DNA of 64,000 nucleotides, taken from an uncultured Eubacterium sp. Its GTDB lineage: Bacteria; Bacillota; Clostridia; Peptostreptococcales; Anaerovoracaceae. Where the stretch lies: contig CAMNSS010000010.1 of the NCBI GenBank assembly GCA_946555345.1, positions 50,574-114,573 on the forward strand, read 5' to 3'. The number at the start of each line of letters is the position of its first letter. The first letter of the stretch is position 1. Positions 44,743-54,945 of this stretch are shown here, one piece after another. Made by a program: the position numbers and the translations under genes. Below the pieces are notes generated by a model, which was not told the origin of the DNA, made no database searches, and saw nothing but the letters and a program-made list of their open reading frames with translations.

Positions 44743-45788
44743 TACTCTACAATCCTTCTTACCGTGATAATCTTCCCTGGATCATGGACATTCGATACCT
44801 TAATCCCGCCTTTGCTTGTCGAAGCGTGAATGATTTTCCCGCCGCCCATATAGATTGCAACATGACCGGAATAGCAGACCAGATCCCCGGCTTTCGCTTC
44901 ACTAAGCGAAACGCCCTTGCCGCAATACGCCTGCTGTCCGGAAGTCCTCGGCAGGGAAATGCCAAACCTGCCAAAAATAGCCTGTGTAAACCCGGAGCAA
45001 TCCGCACCGTTTTCCGGACTGGTTCCGCCAGCTACATAGCGGTTCCCCGCAAACTGTGTCGCATAGCTTGCGATCGTTGCGCCGTTGCCGCTACCCATGA
45101 CATGGCCTTTATACTCAGCTGCGGCATTATGCTTTGGTTTTGGCTTTTCCTTTTCCTTCGTTCCCTTATAGATGACTGTATCCGTAGACTCCTGGAGCAC
45201 TGCCGTATCGACTACCGTCGAGGTCAGGGAAACGCCATTCACGCTGGTGACCTGATTCGTCACTACCTGGCTTCCTGCTGCGCCGGCGCTTTTTACCTGC
45301 GTATCGCCTACATACATATCTTCCGTCTCTTCGTAAGCCTCGCCCACGTCCATCGCTGACACAGAACCCGTTTCAGCATTGATCGTTACGGAAAACAACG
45401 GCTCTTCCGTGCTGTTTTTCTCTAAAATATACGCTACGGCTTCTCCCTCGGTCAAAACAGTCGGAGGTTCTTTGGCTCCCCATTTCAAATTTTTGTCCTC
45501 GGCACAGATCTTCTTGTCCACGACGATGGAGTTGATATGCGCACCATCCGGCGCATACGCCTCCATGACAGCTTCAATGACTTCTTCAGCAGATTCCTGG
45601 TCTTCTACCAAAAACAACTCCTCATTCCCCGCTTTCACGACATAAGGATTTTCAACCTTCGTGCCGTCTGCATAAACAGCATACGGCTTCGTAACATACA
45701 GCCCCAAAAGCAACATTATCGTCATGATAAAGGCAACTGCGATGGTCAGCTTCTTCCGATAGCTATAGTTCTCAAATTCAGTAATCAT
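44742..45788 (-). CDS. NlpC/P60 cell-wall endopeptidase with G5-like domain
   Basis: 348 residues from the ATG at 45788, which has GGAAGAAGAG upstream; a frame to 45896 would run through another gene's terminator. One transmembrane helix (about 14-33) is followed by a YabE-like extracellular part, a G5-like segment at about 165-210 (VTNQVTSVNGVSLTSTVVDT), and an NlpC/P60 domain. The catalytic residues are Cys264 (NGADCSGFTQ), His309 (SGHVAIY) and a polar third residue at or near His321. It would cut wall peptides, probably in growth or division. Confidence 0.92.
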   Translation of the reverse strand: MITEFENYSYRKKLTIAVAFIMTIMLLLGLYVTKPYAVYADGTKVENPYVVKAGNEELFLVEDQESAEEVIEAVMEAYAPDGAHINSIVVDKKICAEDKNLKWGAKEPPTVLTEGEAVAYILEKNSTEEPLFSVTINAETGSVSAMDVGEAYEETEDMYVGDTQVKSAGAAGSQVVTNQVTSVNGVSLTSTVVDTAVLQESTDTVIYKGTKEKEKPKPKHNAAAEYKGHVMGSGNGATIASYATQFAGNRYVAGGTSPENGADCSGFTQAIFGRFGISLPRTSGQQAYCGKGVSLSEAKAGDLVCYSGHVAIYMGGGKIIHASTSKGGIKVSNVHDPGKIITVRRIVE

Positions 45789-45856
45789 ACGCTCTTCTTC
45801 CGTACTGCAAAATAGAATTATAAGTGATAACGTGCAAGATAGAATTATTATACAGG

Positions 45857-45893
45857 AAAAAGCATCCTGTTTGAACCCAATCAGGACGCTTTT
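45857..45893 (-). terminator. Terminator of the putP-cyclodeaminase operon
   Basis: Read on the minus strand, AAAAGCGTCCTG and CAGGATGCTTTTT pair with one mismatch around a 12-base loop and end in T5. It starts about 50 bases after the cyclodeaminase stop. Confidence 0.85.
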
Positions 45894-45944
45894 CACATAA
45901 TCTTCAAATTTTGTTCGACAAAAACATACATCTTTGCCATATGG

Positions 45945-47036
45945 CTACAAATTTTTCGCCAGATTGCATACAAAATCCTGCACATTGGTGACAATGCCCT
46001 TCGCCGCCAGGCTGCCCCGGTCGCCCAATTTATTGACCGCAAATTCCGAAGTATCCACGATATAAAAGTAAACGGGTCGGATCGTTCCGTCCTTTAACAT
46101 CCTATAGCTCGGCGTCATATTGCCCGCCGCAATCGTATGAAGCACCGTCGCCATGCCGATTACAGTTGTCGACTTCCTAATGTGGCTTCGGATCGCATCC
46201 TGCCCGATGTAAGTATGCTCATACACCTCCGGCAACGGACCATCATCCCTGATCGAGCCGTTGAGTACAAACGGCACATTGTTTTTCACGCAACTATAGA
46301 TGATCCCGTCGGCAATGTTTTCCGCTTCGATGAATTTTGGAATCGAACCATACAGATTTACTTTATTAATTGCGTCGATGTGGTTATAATGCCCGTTGAA
46401 ATGCGGCTTCTGCGTCCTGATATTCTGCCCCAGCGCCGTCCCCAAAAGAGCCGCCTCCAGGTCATGGGTCGCCAAAGCGTTTCCCGCTAGCAACGAGTGG
46501 ACATACCCTTTTTCGATCAACTGCGAAAAAGCAGTCCTGGCCTCTGCATCAAACGCACAGGCGGGACCCAGCACCCATGTGATATGCCCGTGCAGCTTTT
46601 CATATGCAAGCAATTCATAAAGACTGCTGTAATCATACGAAAAAGCCGTTTCCCTGCTGCGGCTCTGCCGAAAAGCGAAAGAGTTCTGATGTCCTTCATT
46701 TTCTCCCGGAAAAACGAAACCATTGTCGTGAACATAAATCCCCTCTTCACACTGCTCCGTCCGCCCCACAAAGATCATGTCCCCTTTCTTCACATTGCGA
46801 AATTCCCTGACATATATTTCACCGTTTTCATAAACGGCTACACAGTCCATCCGCGAATCCTTCGGCAAAAGCCACTTGCCCTTTACCTTGAAATATTCGG
46901 GAAAAATGGACGTCGCATGAAAATTTTCCGGCGCCGCCATATCCCTTGGCGCCGGCCTCATCTCCGCTTCCGGCGCATTCATGAAGATCTCCTGCGAAAA
47001 ATCCGGTTCTATGTATTTTCCTAACTGAAAGCTCAT
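45945..47036 (-). CDS. Archaeal-type ornithine cyclodeaminase (LOR/SDH-domain family, TIGR00300)
   Basis: 363 residues. The segments HITWVLGPACAFDAEARTAF and SLLAGNALATHDLEAALLGT are hallmarks of the LOR/SDH C-terminal family. Some members (archaeal cyclodeaminase; the C-terminal half of cyanobacterial ArgZ/AgrE) convert ornithine to proline and ammonia using NAD. It is unrelated to the mu-crystallin-type cyclodeaminase. The start overlaps putP by 4 bp, so the two proteins are translated together. Proline formed from ornithine and proline imported by PutP would enter one pool. Function for this exact protein is inferred. Confidence 0.75.
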   Translation of the reverse strand: MSFQLGKYIEPDFSQEIFMNAPEAEMRPAPRDMAAPENFHATSIFPEYFKVKGKWLLPKDSRMDCVAVYENGEIYVREFRNVKKGDMIFVGRTEQCEEGIYVHDNGFVFPGENEGHQNSFAFRQSRSRETAFSYDYSSLYELLAYEKLHGHITWVLGPACAFDAEARTAFSQLIEKGYVHSLLAGNALATHDLEAALLGTALGQNIRTQKPHFNGHYNHIDAINKVNLYGSIPKFIEAENIADGIIYSCVKNNVPFVLNGSIRDDGPLPEVYEHTYIGQDAIRSHIRKSTTVIGMATVLHTIAAGNMTPSYRMLKDGTIRPVYFYIVDTSEFAVNKLGDRGSLAAKGIVTNVQDFVCNLAKNL

Positions 47037-48514
47037 ATCTTCGCATCCTTTACTGATTCAAATTCTTCGACCATTTCCTTTGACGGCTTGCCGAGCAGGC
47101 TGCAAACGATAATCGCCAGGGACGAAAAGAGGAAGCCTGGAATGATTTCATAGACATCGAAGATTCCGCCCGATAAGTTGTACCACAGCAGATCCACTAC
47201 GCCGCCAGTAATCATGCCCGCAATCGCACCCGAAAGCGTCATCCGTTTCCAGAACAGCGAAAACAGGATCAATGGCCCGAAGGTCGAGCCAATGCCGCCC
47301 CAAGCGCAGGATACCAGGTTAAAAATAGAGCTATTCGGATCCATGCCCAAAAACAGCGCAATCACCGACACGATGGCAACCGCAACACGGCTGACCCACA
47401 CCAGCTTCTTGTCATCCGCATCCTTTTTAAACAAAATCGCATAAATATCCCTTGAAACGGAGGAGGCCGTCACCAAAAGCTGCGAACTGGCTGTACTCAT
47501 CGTCGCCGCCAGAATCGCAATCAGCAAAATGCCAGCCACGACCGGATTGAACAGCGCATTGATCATTTCCATGTAAATCGTTTCGCTGTCCGCAAGATCC
47601 GGCATGAACGCTTTCCCGACAAGACCGACAAAAATCGCCGCCGTCAGCGTGATGATCACCCAGAACATCGCAATCCTTCTCGAGGTTTTGATCATTTCTG
47701 AATTTTCGATCGCCATAAACCGGACCAGGATATGCGGCTGGCCGAAATATCCCAGCCCCCAGCCCAGCGCAGAAGCCAGCAAAAAGCCGTTGATGCCGCC
47801 ACCATCCGCATTTTGCGGGAAAAATTCCAGCGTTTCCGTCGTAAGCTGCGACAGCTTCACCGCCACCGCATCGATCCCGCCGACATGGACGCAGGCGACG
47901 ATCGGCACGATAAGCAGTGCGAAAAACATAATCGTCCCCTGAATCGTATCCGTCCAGCACACAGCAGTAAACCCGCCCGTTGCCGTATACGCCAAAATGA
48001 TGACCGCAACGATGATCAACCCCACGGTATAATCGATGCCAAAGACCGTCGTAAACAGCTTTCCGCCTGCCACGAGCTGCGAAGACGTGTACACCAGGAA
48101 GAAAATAACGGTAAATATTCCCGCTACCATGCGCAAAACGTGCTTTTTATCCCTGAAACGGTTTTCAAAAAAGTCCGGCAGCGTGATCGCATTGCCCGCT
48201 ACCTGCGTATATTTCCGCAAACGCCTTGCGACGAACATCCAGTTGAGGTATGTCCCTAGCGCCAGCCCCACGGCCGTCCAAATCGCCTCCGACGTCCCCG
48301 CATAGAGGATATAAGCAAGCCCCGGCACGCCCGTAAGCAGCCACCCGCTCATGTCCGACGCCTGTGCAGACATCGCAACCGCAATCGGCGGGAGCTTCCT
48401 GCCGCCCAAGATATATTCCGACATGCCATCATCTTTGTTATAATATTTCATTCCAATGGCGACCATGATCCCCAAATATATGACGAACACGGCGCCGATA
48501 ATTATCGTATCCAT
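47033..48514 (-). CDS. putP: Sodium/proline symporter PutP
   Basis: 493 residues with 13 hydrophobic segments of the sodium:solute symporter family. Diagnostic pieces are SEYILGGRKLPPIAVAMSAQ with ASDMSGWLLTGVPG in the second helix (sodium and proline site), and ATGGFTAVCWTDTIQGTIMF in the sixth. AAAAGGAG precedes the ATG. Substrate specificity for proline is supported by close family resemblance and by the overlapping cyclodeaminase gene. Confidence 0.92.
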   Translation of the reverse strand: MDTIIIGAVFVIYLGIMVAIGMKYYNKDDGMSEYILGGRKLPPIAVAMSAQASDMSGWLLTGVPGLAYILYAGTSEAIWTAVGLALGTYLNWMFVARRLRKYTQVAGNAITLPDFFENRFRDKKHVLRMVAGIFTVIFFLVYTSSQLVAGGKLFTTVFGIDYTVGLIIVAVIILAYTATGGFTAVCWTDTIQGTIMFFALLIVPIVACVHVGGIDAVAVKLSQLTTETLEFFPQNADGGGINGFLLASALGWGLGYFGQPHILVRFMAIENSEMIKTSRRIAMFWVIITLTAAIFVGLVGKAFMPDLADSETIYMEMINALFNPVVAGILLIAILAATMSTASSQLLVTASSVSRDIYAILFKKDADDKKLVWVSRVAVAIVSVIALFLGMDPNSSIFNLVSCAWGGIGSTFGPLILFSLFWKRMTLSGAIAGMITGGVVDLLWYNLSGGIFDVYEIIPGFLFSSLAIIVCSLLGKPSKEMVEEFESVKDAKI

Positions 48515-48556
48515 TCAGTCCTTTCTCCTTTTGTCGTTTTCTCCGTTTGAGCTTTT

Positions 48557-48662
48557 GCAAAGCGCACGTTATCGGTCTTCCCGCAAAGCGCGCCTTTCTG
48601 GCTTTTCGCAAAGTGCATCTTCCCGCAAAGCCCGCTTTTCCAGTTTTCGCAAAGCACGCTCC
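48557..48662. repeat. Five GCAAAG(C/T)(G/C/A)C repeats upstream of putP
   Basis: GCAAAGCGC-like words occur at 48557, 48583, 48608, 48625 and 48649, each in a TTTTCGCAAAG or CCCGCAAAG context, spaced 17-26 bp. They fill the gap between serS and putP. They may be remnants of a degenerate repeat or regulator sites. Confidence 0.6.
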
Positions 48663-48690
48663 GCCGGCCTTTCAATCCTTTCGCGCAACT

Positions 48691-49968
48691 CTATTTTTTC
48701 TCGATCCGGTCAATCCCCATGTATCCCCTGAGCGCTTCTGGAATCACGACGGAGCCATCCGCCTGCTGGTAATTTTCTAAAATCGCAGCGACCGTCCTGC
48801 CTACGGCAAGCCCTGATCCGTTGAGCGTGTGGACAAACGCCGGCTTGCCCTTTTCCGCCGGCCTGAAACGGATATTCGCCCGCCTTGCCTGATAGCTTTC
48901 AAAATTGCTGCAGGAAGAAATTTCAACATACCGGCCATAGCTCGGCATCCATACCTCAATGTCGTAAGTCATCGCCGAGGAGAAGCCAAGATCCCCTGTG
49001 GAAAGGCGCACGACCCTGTATGGAATTTCAAGCCGTTGCAGTACCGTTTCCGCCGCCTTCGTAAGCGACTCCAGCTCATCATAAGAAGTTTCCGGCTTTA
49101 CGAACTTAACCAACTCAACCTTGTTGAACTGGTGTTGCCTGATCAGCCCCCTGGTGTCCCTTCCGGCAGAACCCGCTTCCTTACGGAAACAAGGGGTATA
49201 GGCCGTATAATAAACAGGGAGCTCATCCTCGCTCATGATTTCGTTCATCCGCAAATTGGTTACCGGCACTTCCGCAGTCGGGATTAAGAAAAAGTCCTTC
49301 GCAGGCACATGAAACATATCGTCCTCAAACTTAGGAAGCTGTCCTGTGCCTGTCATCGCATCCCGGTTCACCATGAACGGCGGCAGGATCTCCGTAAATC
49401 CGTGTTCTTCCGTATGGAGGTTCAGCATGAAGTTAATCACGGAGCGTTCCAGCCTGGCACCAGCGCCCTTGTACACGGTAAATCTTGCGCCCGAAATCTT
49501 CGCCGCCCTTTCAAAATCCAGGATATCCAAATCCGCGCCGATATCCCAGTGCGCTTTCTGTTCAAAATCAAATGCGCGCGGCTCACCCCACTTGCGAAGC
49601 TCGACATTGTCAGAATCATCTGCGCCTTCCTGCACTTCACTGCACGGCGTATTCGGTATATTGAGCAACGCATCCCGGAGTTTTCCTTCCACGTCGCTTA
49701 CCTGGCTGTCGAGCGCCTTGATTTCCTCTGACAACTTTTTCATCTCCGCCATCAGCCCTGTCGTATCCTTGCCTTCCTTTTTCAGCTTCGGAATCTGCTT
49801 GGAAGATACGCTCTGCTGGTTTTTCATCTGTTCTACCTTAGCCAGGAGCGCACGCCTTTCTTTATCATATTCCAATACATGGTCGATGCCAAAATCACCC
49901 TGACCTCTCGATGCGACAGCTTTTTTCACGTTATCGAAGTCTTCCCTTATTCTCTTAATATCTAACAT
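48691..49968 (-). CDS. serS: Seryl-tRNA synthetase
   Basis: 425 residues, normal length. The N-terminal arm (1-100) is the long coiled coil that grips tRNA-Ser. Class II motif 2 reads [20 protein letters not shown], and motif 3 is around [20 protein letters not shown]. The TDG/TXE loop is in [10 protein letters not shown]. The start lies 18 bp after glnA, so no T-box leader can precede it directly and it is probably co-transcribed with glnA. Confidence 0.97.
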   Translation of the reverse strand: MLDIKRIREDFDNVKKAVASRGQGDFGIDHVLEYDKERRALLAKVEQMKNQQSVSSKQIPKLKKEGKDTTGLMAEMKKLSEEIKALDSQVSDVEGKLRDALLNIPNTPCSEVQEGADDSDNVELRKWGEPRAFDFEQKAHWDIGADLDILDFERAAKISGARFTVYKGAGARLERSVINFMLNLHTEEHGFTEILPPFMVNRDAMTGTGQLPKFEDDMFHVPAKDFFLIPTAEVPVTNLRMNEIMSEDELPVYYTAYTPCFRKEAGSAGRDTRGLIRQHQFNKVELVKFVKPETSYDELESLTKAAETVLQRLEIPYRVVRLSTGDLGFSSAMTYDIEVWMPSYGRYVEISSCSNFESYQARRANIRFRPAEKGKPAFVHTLNGSGLAVGRTVAAILENYQQADGSVVIPEALRGYMGIDRIEKK

Positions 49969-49986
49969 GTTTTTCCTCCGTCTATT

Positions 49987-51903
49987 TTAAAATAAGTTTT
50001 TCTTATATATTATGTACAAATCCGTGAGCTGTCCGATCTTTTCCTGCATTTCAATCTGCAAGGAGGATGCCGTATCGTAATCCCCGGTGTCGAGCGCCTG
50101 TTTGATCCTGGTCAAAAGGCAGTAATCGTCGAGGGTATCCCGCCCTAAATGGTTTCTCAGCCGCTGGATCTTCTCCCAGTTATGCCTGTCATAATCGACA
50201 CAGTCCATATCGTCATGAGCTTTGCCGCATGCCCTGATCAGATCCATGGTGTCCGGAATGATCCTGTTATGCAGCTCCGTCGCCCATTGGTCAATAATCG
50301 CTTCCCGGTAAGATTCCAGCGCAATGTCCGTCATCACATCATCACGCTTGAATATATGCAATTTTTCCGGATACTTCTCAAAGGCGAGAAGGTTTTCCCA
50401 TACGGTACTCGGCGCTTTGCCGAAATACTGATCGCGTTCCTCCTGCGTATATTCATCGAAAACATCCTTTTCGCTTCTGTAGATTCTGTCCTTTTCCAAA
50501 TAATCATCCGCTTCCCCGTAATCCTTAGAAATAGAATGCTCCAGATCCTGCGGGGTTTTCCCTTTTTCCAGCGCATGCTTAATGCCGTCCAGCATCGCCA
50601 TATAAGAAGCCGCCAAAACGAGGTAAGTATTGCTCTTCGGATTCGGCGACCGCAATTCAAACCTCGTCGCCAAAGGATTGCCCACTTCCCGCACAAGACC
50701 GGCCAGCACCGTCCTGTTCCTGGAAGGAAGCTTGGCATTATGCCCCAGGGAAGTAACCGTGCATACCGGAGCTTCATACCCGGGCTTCAGCCGGTTCAGG
50801 GAATCGTTGGTGGAGCTTACGAACGGGTTTACCACATCGTAATTTTTGAGCAGCCCCATCAATGCACCAAAACCCACAGGACTCATGAACTGGTTTTCGG
50901 GATCGGACGGTGCGAAAAGGTTCACGAGCCTGCCGTCTTTTAGGCGGGCGGCAACGCCCATATGGGTATGCTCGCCATTTCCGGCGACGCCCTCCATCGG
51001 TTTTGCCATAAACGTGACCTCCAGGCCGTACATCCTGAAAATATCCCGCACAACGTATTTGATCTGGTTTTCATTATCCGCCGCCTGTACCGCCGACGAA
51101 TACTTCCAATCGATTTCAAGCTGCTCCATCACATGGTCGTAATTTCCTGAATTACCCAGCTTCGCTTTCACGCCGCCGACCTCTTTGTGTCCCATTTCCA
51201 TATCAAAGCCGTACTTTTGAAGCACCACCATCGTCTCTTCAAGCGCTGTCCGCACCGGACCTGTGGTCCGCTTCCAATACTGCTCCTTCAACATCTGCGC
51301 CGTGGAAAGCTGCTCCCGGTCGGCGTCATCGTCAGGCGTTTTCACCCAAAATTCCAGTTCGGTTGCCGCAGTAATGATGATTTCATCGATCTCCTCTACG
51401 GAATCAATATCCAAATATTCAAATACATAGGCGTTTTCTTGAAGCAAATGCATTAAATCCTGCTTAAAATTATGGATAGCGTCCCGCAAGATCACGCGCG
51501 AACCAACCCGCTCCGAATCGTTGTGAATCAGGGATGAGGGAATCCGCAACGTTCCCACTGGCAGCCCTGTCTGCGGATCGGGATAATTGAAGTTGTGATC
51601 GACAAACCAGTCAACCGTAGTATCGGGTATGATATCCACCTTGGCGTTGTTTAGCTTCGCAATTTTAGGAAGCACTACGCTGGAGCCATCTGTCTGCACG
51701 CCTGATTCGAGGAATTTCGGAATATCGGCCAGAAATTCTTCAACCGGTATTTTTTCATCGGTATCATGGCCGCCCACATCGATTCCCACCAGCGATACGA
51801 ATTTTATTTCGGGATGCCATTCCAGCGCTGCCCGGATGTCCTCCGGTCCGTGCTTGTCTTTCGGCAAGGTGAAAAGCATTTTATTCAAGTCACAATTTAA
51901 CAT
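49987..51903 (-). CDS. glnA: Glutamine synthetase, large form
   Basis: 638 residues, longer than type I enzymes (about 440-470) and shorter than type III (about 700). It has the synthetase core: beta-grasp segment SGVQTDGSSVVLP, the catalytic ELEFWVKTPDD, EVGGVKAKLGNSGNYDH, the ATP/metal loop AGNGEHTHMGV, and RLKPGYEAPVCTVTSLGHNA and RFELRSPNPKSNTYLVLAA. The last 170 residues are a helical extension not found in standard type I. It makes glutamine from glutamate and ammonia. The Tyr adenylylation motif of proteobacterial enzymes is not evident. It precedes serS by 18 bp. Confidence 0.92.
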   Translation of the reverse strand: MLNCDLNKMLFTLPKDKHGPEDIRAALEWHPEIKFVSLVGIDVGGHDTDEKIPVEEFLADIPKFLESGVQTDGSSVVLPKIAKLNNAKVDIIPDTTVDWFVDHNFNYPDPQTGLPVGTLRIPSSLIHNDSERVGSRVILRDAIHNFKQDLMHLLQENAYVFEYLDIDSVEEIDEIIITAATELEFWVKTPDDDADREQLSTAQMLKEQYWKRTTGPVRTALEETMVVLQKYGFDMEMGHKEVGGVKAKLGNSGNYDHVMEQLEIDWKYSSAVQAADNENQIKYVVRDIFRMYGLEVTFMAKPMEGVAGNGEHTHMGVAARLKDGRLVNLFAPSDPENQFMSPVGFGALMGLLKNYDVVNPFVSSTNDSLNRLKPGYEAPVCTVTSLGHNAKLPSRNRTVLAGLVREVGNPLATRFELRSPNPKSNTYLVLAASYMAMLDGIKHALEKGKTPQDLEHSISKDYGEADDYLEKDRIYRSEKDVFDEYTQEERDQYFGKAPSTVWENLLAFEKYPEKLHIFKRDDVMTDIALESYREAIIDQWATELHNRIIPDTMDLIRACGKAHDDMDCVDYDRHNWEKIQRLRNHLGRDTLDDYCLLTRIKQALDTGDYDTASSLQIEMQEKIGQLTDLYIIYKKNLF

Positions 51904-51966
51904 AGTCCTGTCTCCTTCAATTTTCCGTCTCCTTCCATTCTGTCATTTCACGTTGAAAATAGTCAG

Positions 51967-52008
51967 AACATTCCCGTAAAACCTGGAGAAAGGCAATGGG
52001 AATGTCCT
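51967..52008 (-). terminator. Possible terminator hairpin after the UPF0182 gene
   Basis: AGGACATTCCC and GGGAATGTTCT pair around a 22-base loop, 12 bases after the UPF0182 stop on the minus strand. The T-run is weak (CTATTTTC). Confidence 0.4.
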
Positions 52009-52019
52009 GAACAATCACT

Positions 52020-54932
52020 TTATTCGCTTAACATGTTCAAATATTTTTCAAGCTCCTGTAAATATTCACCGTATTTCGCCCAGTCGCCGCTCTGCTGCGC
52101 CTGCTGTGCATTGGTGAAGGCTTCCTGTGCCAATGTTACGATCTCGGTCTGGCTCAAAGCTTCCGAAGATGACGATTCCGGCTGTTCTTCTGTCTGCCCT
52201 TCGCCGCCCGGCGTTTCCCCGACGCTGCCTTCGCCAAAGATCGAATTGAGCGCTTCCGCAAGGGTCGGCTCATAAGCAATCCTGTCGCCGTAGGCCACGA
52301 TTACCCGTTTAACTTCAGGAATGCTGGAGTTCGTTGCCTCCAAGTATACCGGTTCGATATAGAGGAACGAATCTTCAATCGGGACGATGAACAGATTGCC
52401 ACGGCTATAGCTCGACCCGGACGAATTCCAAAGGGAGAACTCTTTAGAGATTTCTGGATTCTGGTCAATCTGCGCCTCAATCTGCATCGGGCCGTATACG
52501 GTCTTGCTCTTCGGCATCTGATAAAGTACCAGGCTTCCGTACTGCTGTCCATCGCTTCTGGCCACGAGAAGCCCCATCAGGTTTCTCTTATCCTTCGGCG
52601 TGAACGGAATCGTGCTTACAAATTCTGCGCTTTCCTCGCCCGGAAGCTTCATGATATAGTAATTCGGCGTCATTTTCTGTTCTTTTGTGCCGTAGATTTC
52701 GCTGGAGATTTCCCACATATCCTCGTTCTGGTAGAATACCTTCACGTCGTTCATATGGTATCTCTGGTACACCTGCGCCTGGATATTGAGCAGCGTGTTC
52801 GGATACCTGATATGCGCCCTGATTCCCTCCGGCATCTTGTCCAGATCCTTGAACAGGTCAGGGTATATCTTCTTGAAGGTCTGCGCGATCGGGTCGCTGT
52901 CATCCACGATATAATAACTCGTCGTTCCATTATAGGCATCGATGACTACCTTGACGGAGTTGCGGATATAGTTCGTCTCATTGCCCTGCTGATACGGTTC
53001 TGAATACGGATACCTGGATGTGTGGGTATATGCGTCGATGATCCAGTACAAGTTTCCATCATCCGTAATCATATATGGATCGTTGTCATATTCCAGGTAC
53101 GGCATGATTTCCTGCACCCTCGCCTTGATGTTCCGGTTAATCAAAATTTTAGAATCATTATTGATATTGCCCGAAACCAGCATCTTGAGACTGCGTTCCC
53201 GCACGGCGAACATGAAACGGTTGAGCATATTCAGTTTGATCCCTGCATTGCCTTCATACTGCGTGTACTTGTTGCTGCTACCGTCCGGATAATCGAACTC
53301 ATCCTCCGATGTGTTGACGAGCGCATAATTGTTCGTCAGCTCGCCGTAATAGATGCCCGGCTGCTTGATGTCGATTTCCTCCACGCCTGATGCCGGCGGG
53401 ATTCCGCCGATCAACACGTCCGGCTGGCCGCTGTCGGTAATCTTGTCTACCCTGGAAAGCGTGATTCCATATCCGTGCGTGTACTTCAAATGCTTATTGA
53501 GCCACGTATCGCTGATTTTTTCCTCGTCGATTTCCCTGCTGGAAAGATACGTCTGCGTATATTCCCCATTGACATTATACCTGTCTACGTCTACATCGTT
53601 AAACGTATAATACTGCCTGATGCTTTCCGTCTGGTTGTAGAATGTTTTCGTCGGCGAGTAATCATTGATCCTGATGTTCGATATCGTCTCCATGTTGCCA
53701 GCAATATCTTCACCGGTCAAATCCTCCGTTGCCGCAAAATCCTTGGTATCAACACTGTTGAGGCCGTAAGCATACTGGGTATATTCGATATTTCGCTCCA
53801 AGTATTTGCTTTCCTTGTTGATTTCATCCGGCGTTACGATCAGGTTCTGCACGAGCAGGGAAGCCCCTGTTCCTGCAACGCCGGTCACGATCAGGAGAAT
53901 CGGCGCAATTACCGCAGGCTTTACCTTCCGCTTGTTAATGCCGATCGCAAAACCAACCGCTGCAACCACTGCCAGCGCAATGCTGATCCTGTATACCCAC
54001 AGCGTGATCGTGATATCGGTAAAGCCAGCGCCATATACCGCTCCCGTGCTGCCAAAGAGCAGGCTGTACTGTTTGAGGAAGAAGTTGACTGCCACCATGA
54101 GGAAGAACAGCACGCCCACGATAATGAGCTGTTTTTCCGCAATGGAAATCAGCATCTTGAAATTCTTATCATCAAACTGCTTTTTCTTCTTCGCTTTCCT
54201 GCTAAACGGCGCTTTGCCGCCCTGCCCTGTAAACTGCCCGGCGAATTTGCCAAACATATCGGTCACATTGTCAAAGCCGCCCTGCCCAATGCCGCCGCCC
54301 TTGTTGAAGCTGCTGCCGTCATACCTGTCGTCGTCTGTTTCATCGGCGGTTTCTTGCTCCGCTTCCTCGAAAATCTGCGGCGTCCTTACGGAAAGCAGCA
54401 CCGTGTAATAGATAAGCGTAAGAAGGGCAAAGGCAATGAGCAGCAGGATGATGAGTTCATTTGCCGCCTCGATGAAGCCCAGCTTGAACACATAGAACGA
54501 TATGTCCATATCATATAGCGGGTCGGCCACGTCGAAGCTGCTGCTGTTGGCAAACTGCAAATACTGAAACCATATTTTCGTCACTGCGAAATATGTCGTC
54601 ACAACGCCATAGAGAGCGGCCAGCCCCCATGAAATCAAGTTTAACCGTCCATGATTAGTCGCCTCATTGGATGCGACCTTCTTAAAATATCCTCTTTTGA
54701 GGAACTTCAAATAAATATATGCGAGGAACGTGACCACGACAAACGTCGGCACGCCGATTTTAAGCTGGGTAAACAGCTTCGTGAAAAACACCGACACATA
54801 ATCCAGTTCCTTAAACCACAGAAAATCCGTGATAAAGCCGATTAAGGCGACAAACAGCAAGAGGATGAGCAATATCGCTATAATTAAGCCTTTTAGCCCG
54901 ACTTTCCCCTTCTTTTTTTTCTCTTTTTCCAA
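52020..54932 (-). CDS. UPF0182 family membrane protein
   Basis: 970 residues. A Lys-rich N-terminus is followed by seven hydrophobic helices (first about 14-32, then 60-75, 100-120, 160-185, 265-290, 310-330, 345-365) and a large extracellular domain of about 600 residues. The membrane part has the family pattern FITDFLWFKELDYVSVFFTK. The C-terminal 60 residues are Glu/Gln/Ser-rich and helical. Family members occur in Actinobacteria, Cyanobacteria and Clostridia, and no function is established. It follows the zinc-ribbon protein by 13 bp. Confidence 0.9.
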   Translation of the reverse strand: MEKEKKKKGKVGLKGLIIAILLILLLFVALIGFITDFLWFKELDYVSVFFTKLFTQLKIGVPTFVVVTFLAYIYLKFLKRGYFKKVASNEATNHGRLNLISWGLAALYGVVTTYFAVTKIWFQYLQFANSSSFDVADPLYDMDISFYVFKLGFIEAANELIILLLIAFALLTLIYYTVLLSVRTPQIFEEAEQETADETDDDRYDGSSFNKGGGIGQGGFDNVTDMFGKFAGQFTGQGGKAPFSRKAKKKKQFDDKNFKMLISIAEKQLIIVGVLFFLMVAVNFFLKQYSLLFGSTGAVYGAGFTDITITLWVYRISIALAVVAAVGFAIGINKRKVKPAVIAPILLIVTGVAGTGASLLVQNLIVTPDEINKESKYLERNIEYTQYAYGLNSVDTKDFAATEDLTGEDIAGNMETISNIRINDYSPTKTFYNQTESIRQYYTFNDVDVDRYNVNGEYTQTYLSSREIDEEKISDTWLNKHLKYTHGYGITLSRVDKITDSGQPDVLIGGIPPASGVEEIDIKQPGIYYGELTNNYALVNTSEDEFDYPDGSSNKYTQYEGNAGIKLNMLNRFMFAVRERSLKMLVSGNINNDSKILINRNIKARVQEIMPYLEYDNDPYMITDDGNLYWIIDAYTHTSRYPYSEPYQQGNETNYIRNSVKVVIDAYNGTTSYYIVDDSDPIAQTFKKIYPDLFKDLDKMPEGIRAHIRYPNTLLNIQAQVYQRYHMNDVKVFYQNEDMWEISSEIYGTKEQKMTPNYYIMKLPGEESAEFVSTIPFTPKDKRNLMGLLVARSDGQQYGSLVLYQMPKSKTVYGPMQIEAQIDQNPEISKEFSLWNSSGSSYSRGNLFIVPIEDSFLYIEPVYLEATNSSIPEVKRVIVAYGDRIAYEPTLAEALNSIFGEGSVGETPGGEGQTEEQPESSSSEALSQTEIVTLAQEAFTNAQQAQQSGDWAKYGEYLQELEKYLNMLSE

Positions 54933-54945
54933 AACTTACCTCCTT

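Noticed and set aside
49969..49986. T-box riboswitch expected before an aminoacyl-tRNA synthetase gene
   Set aside because: Only 18 bp separate glnA and serS, too short for a T-box; none was seen before glnA either.
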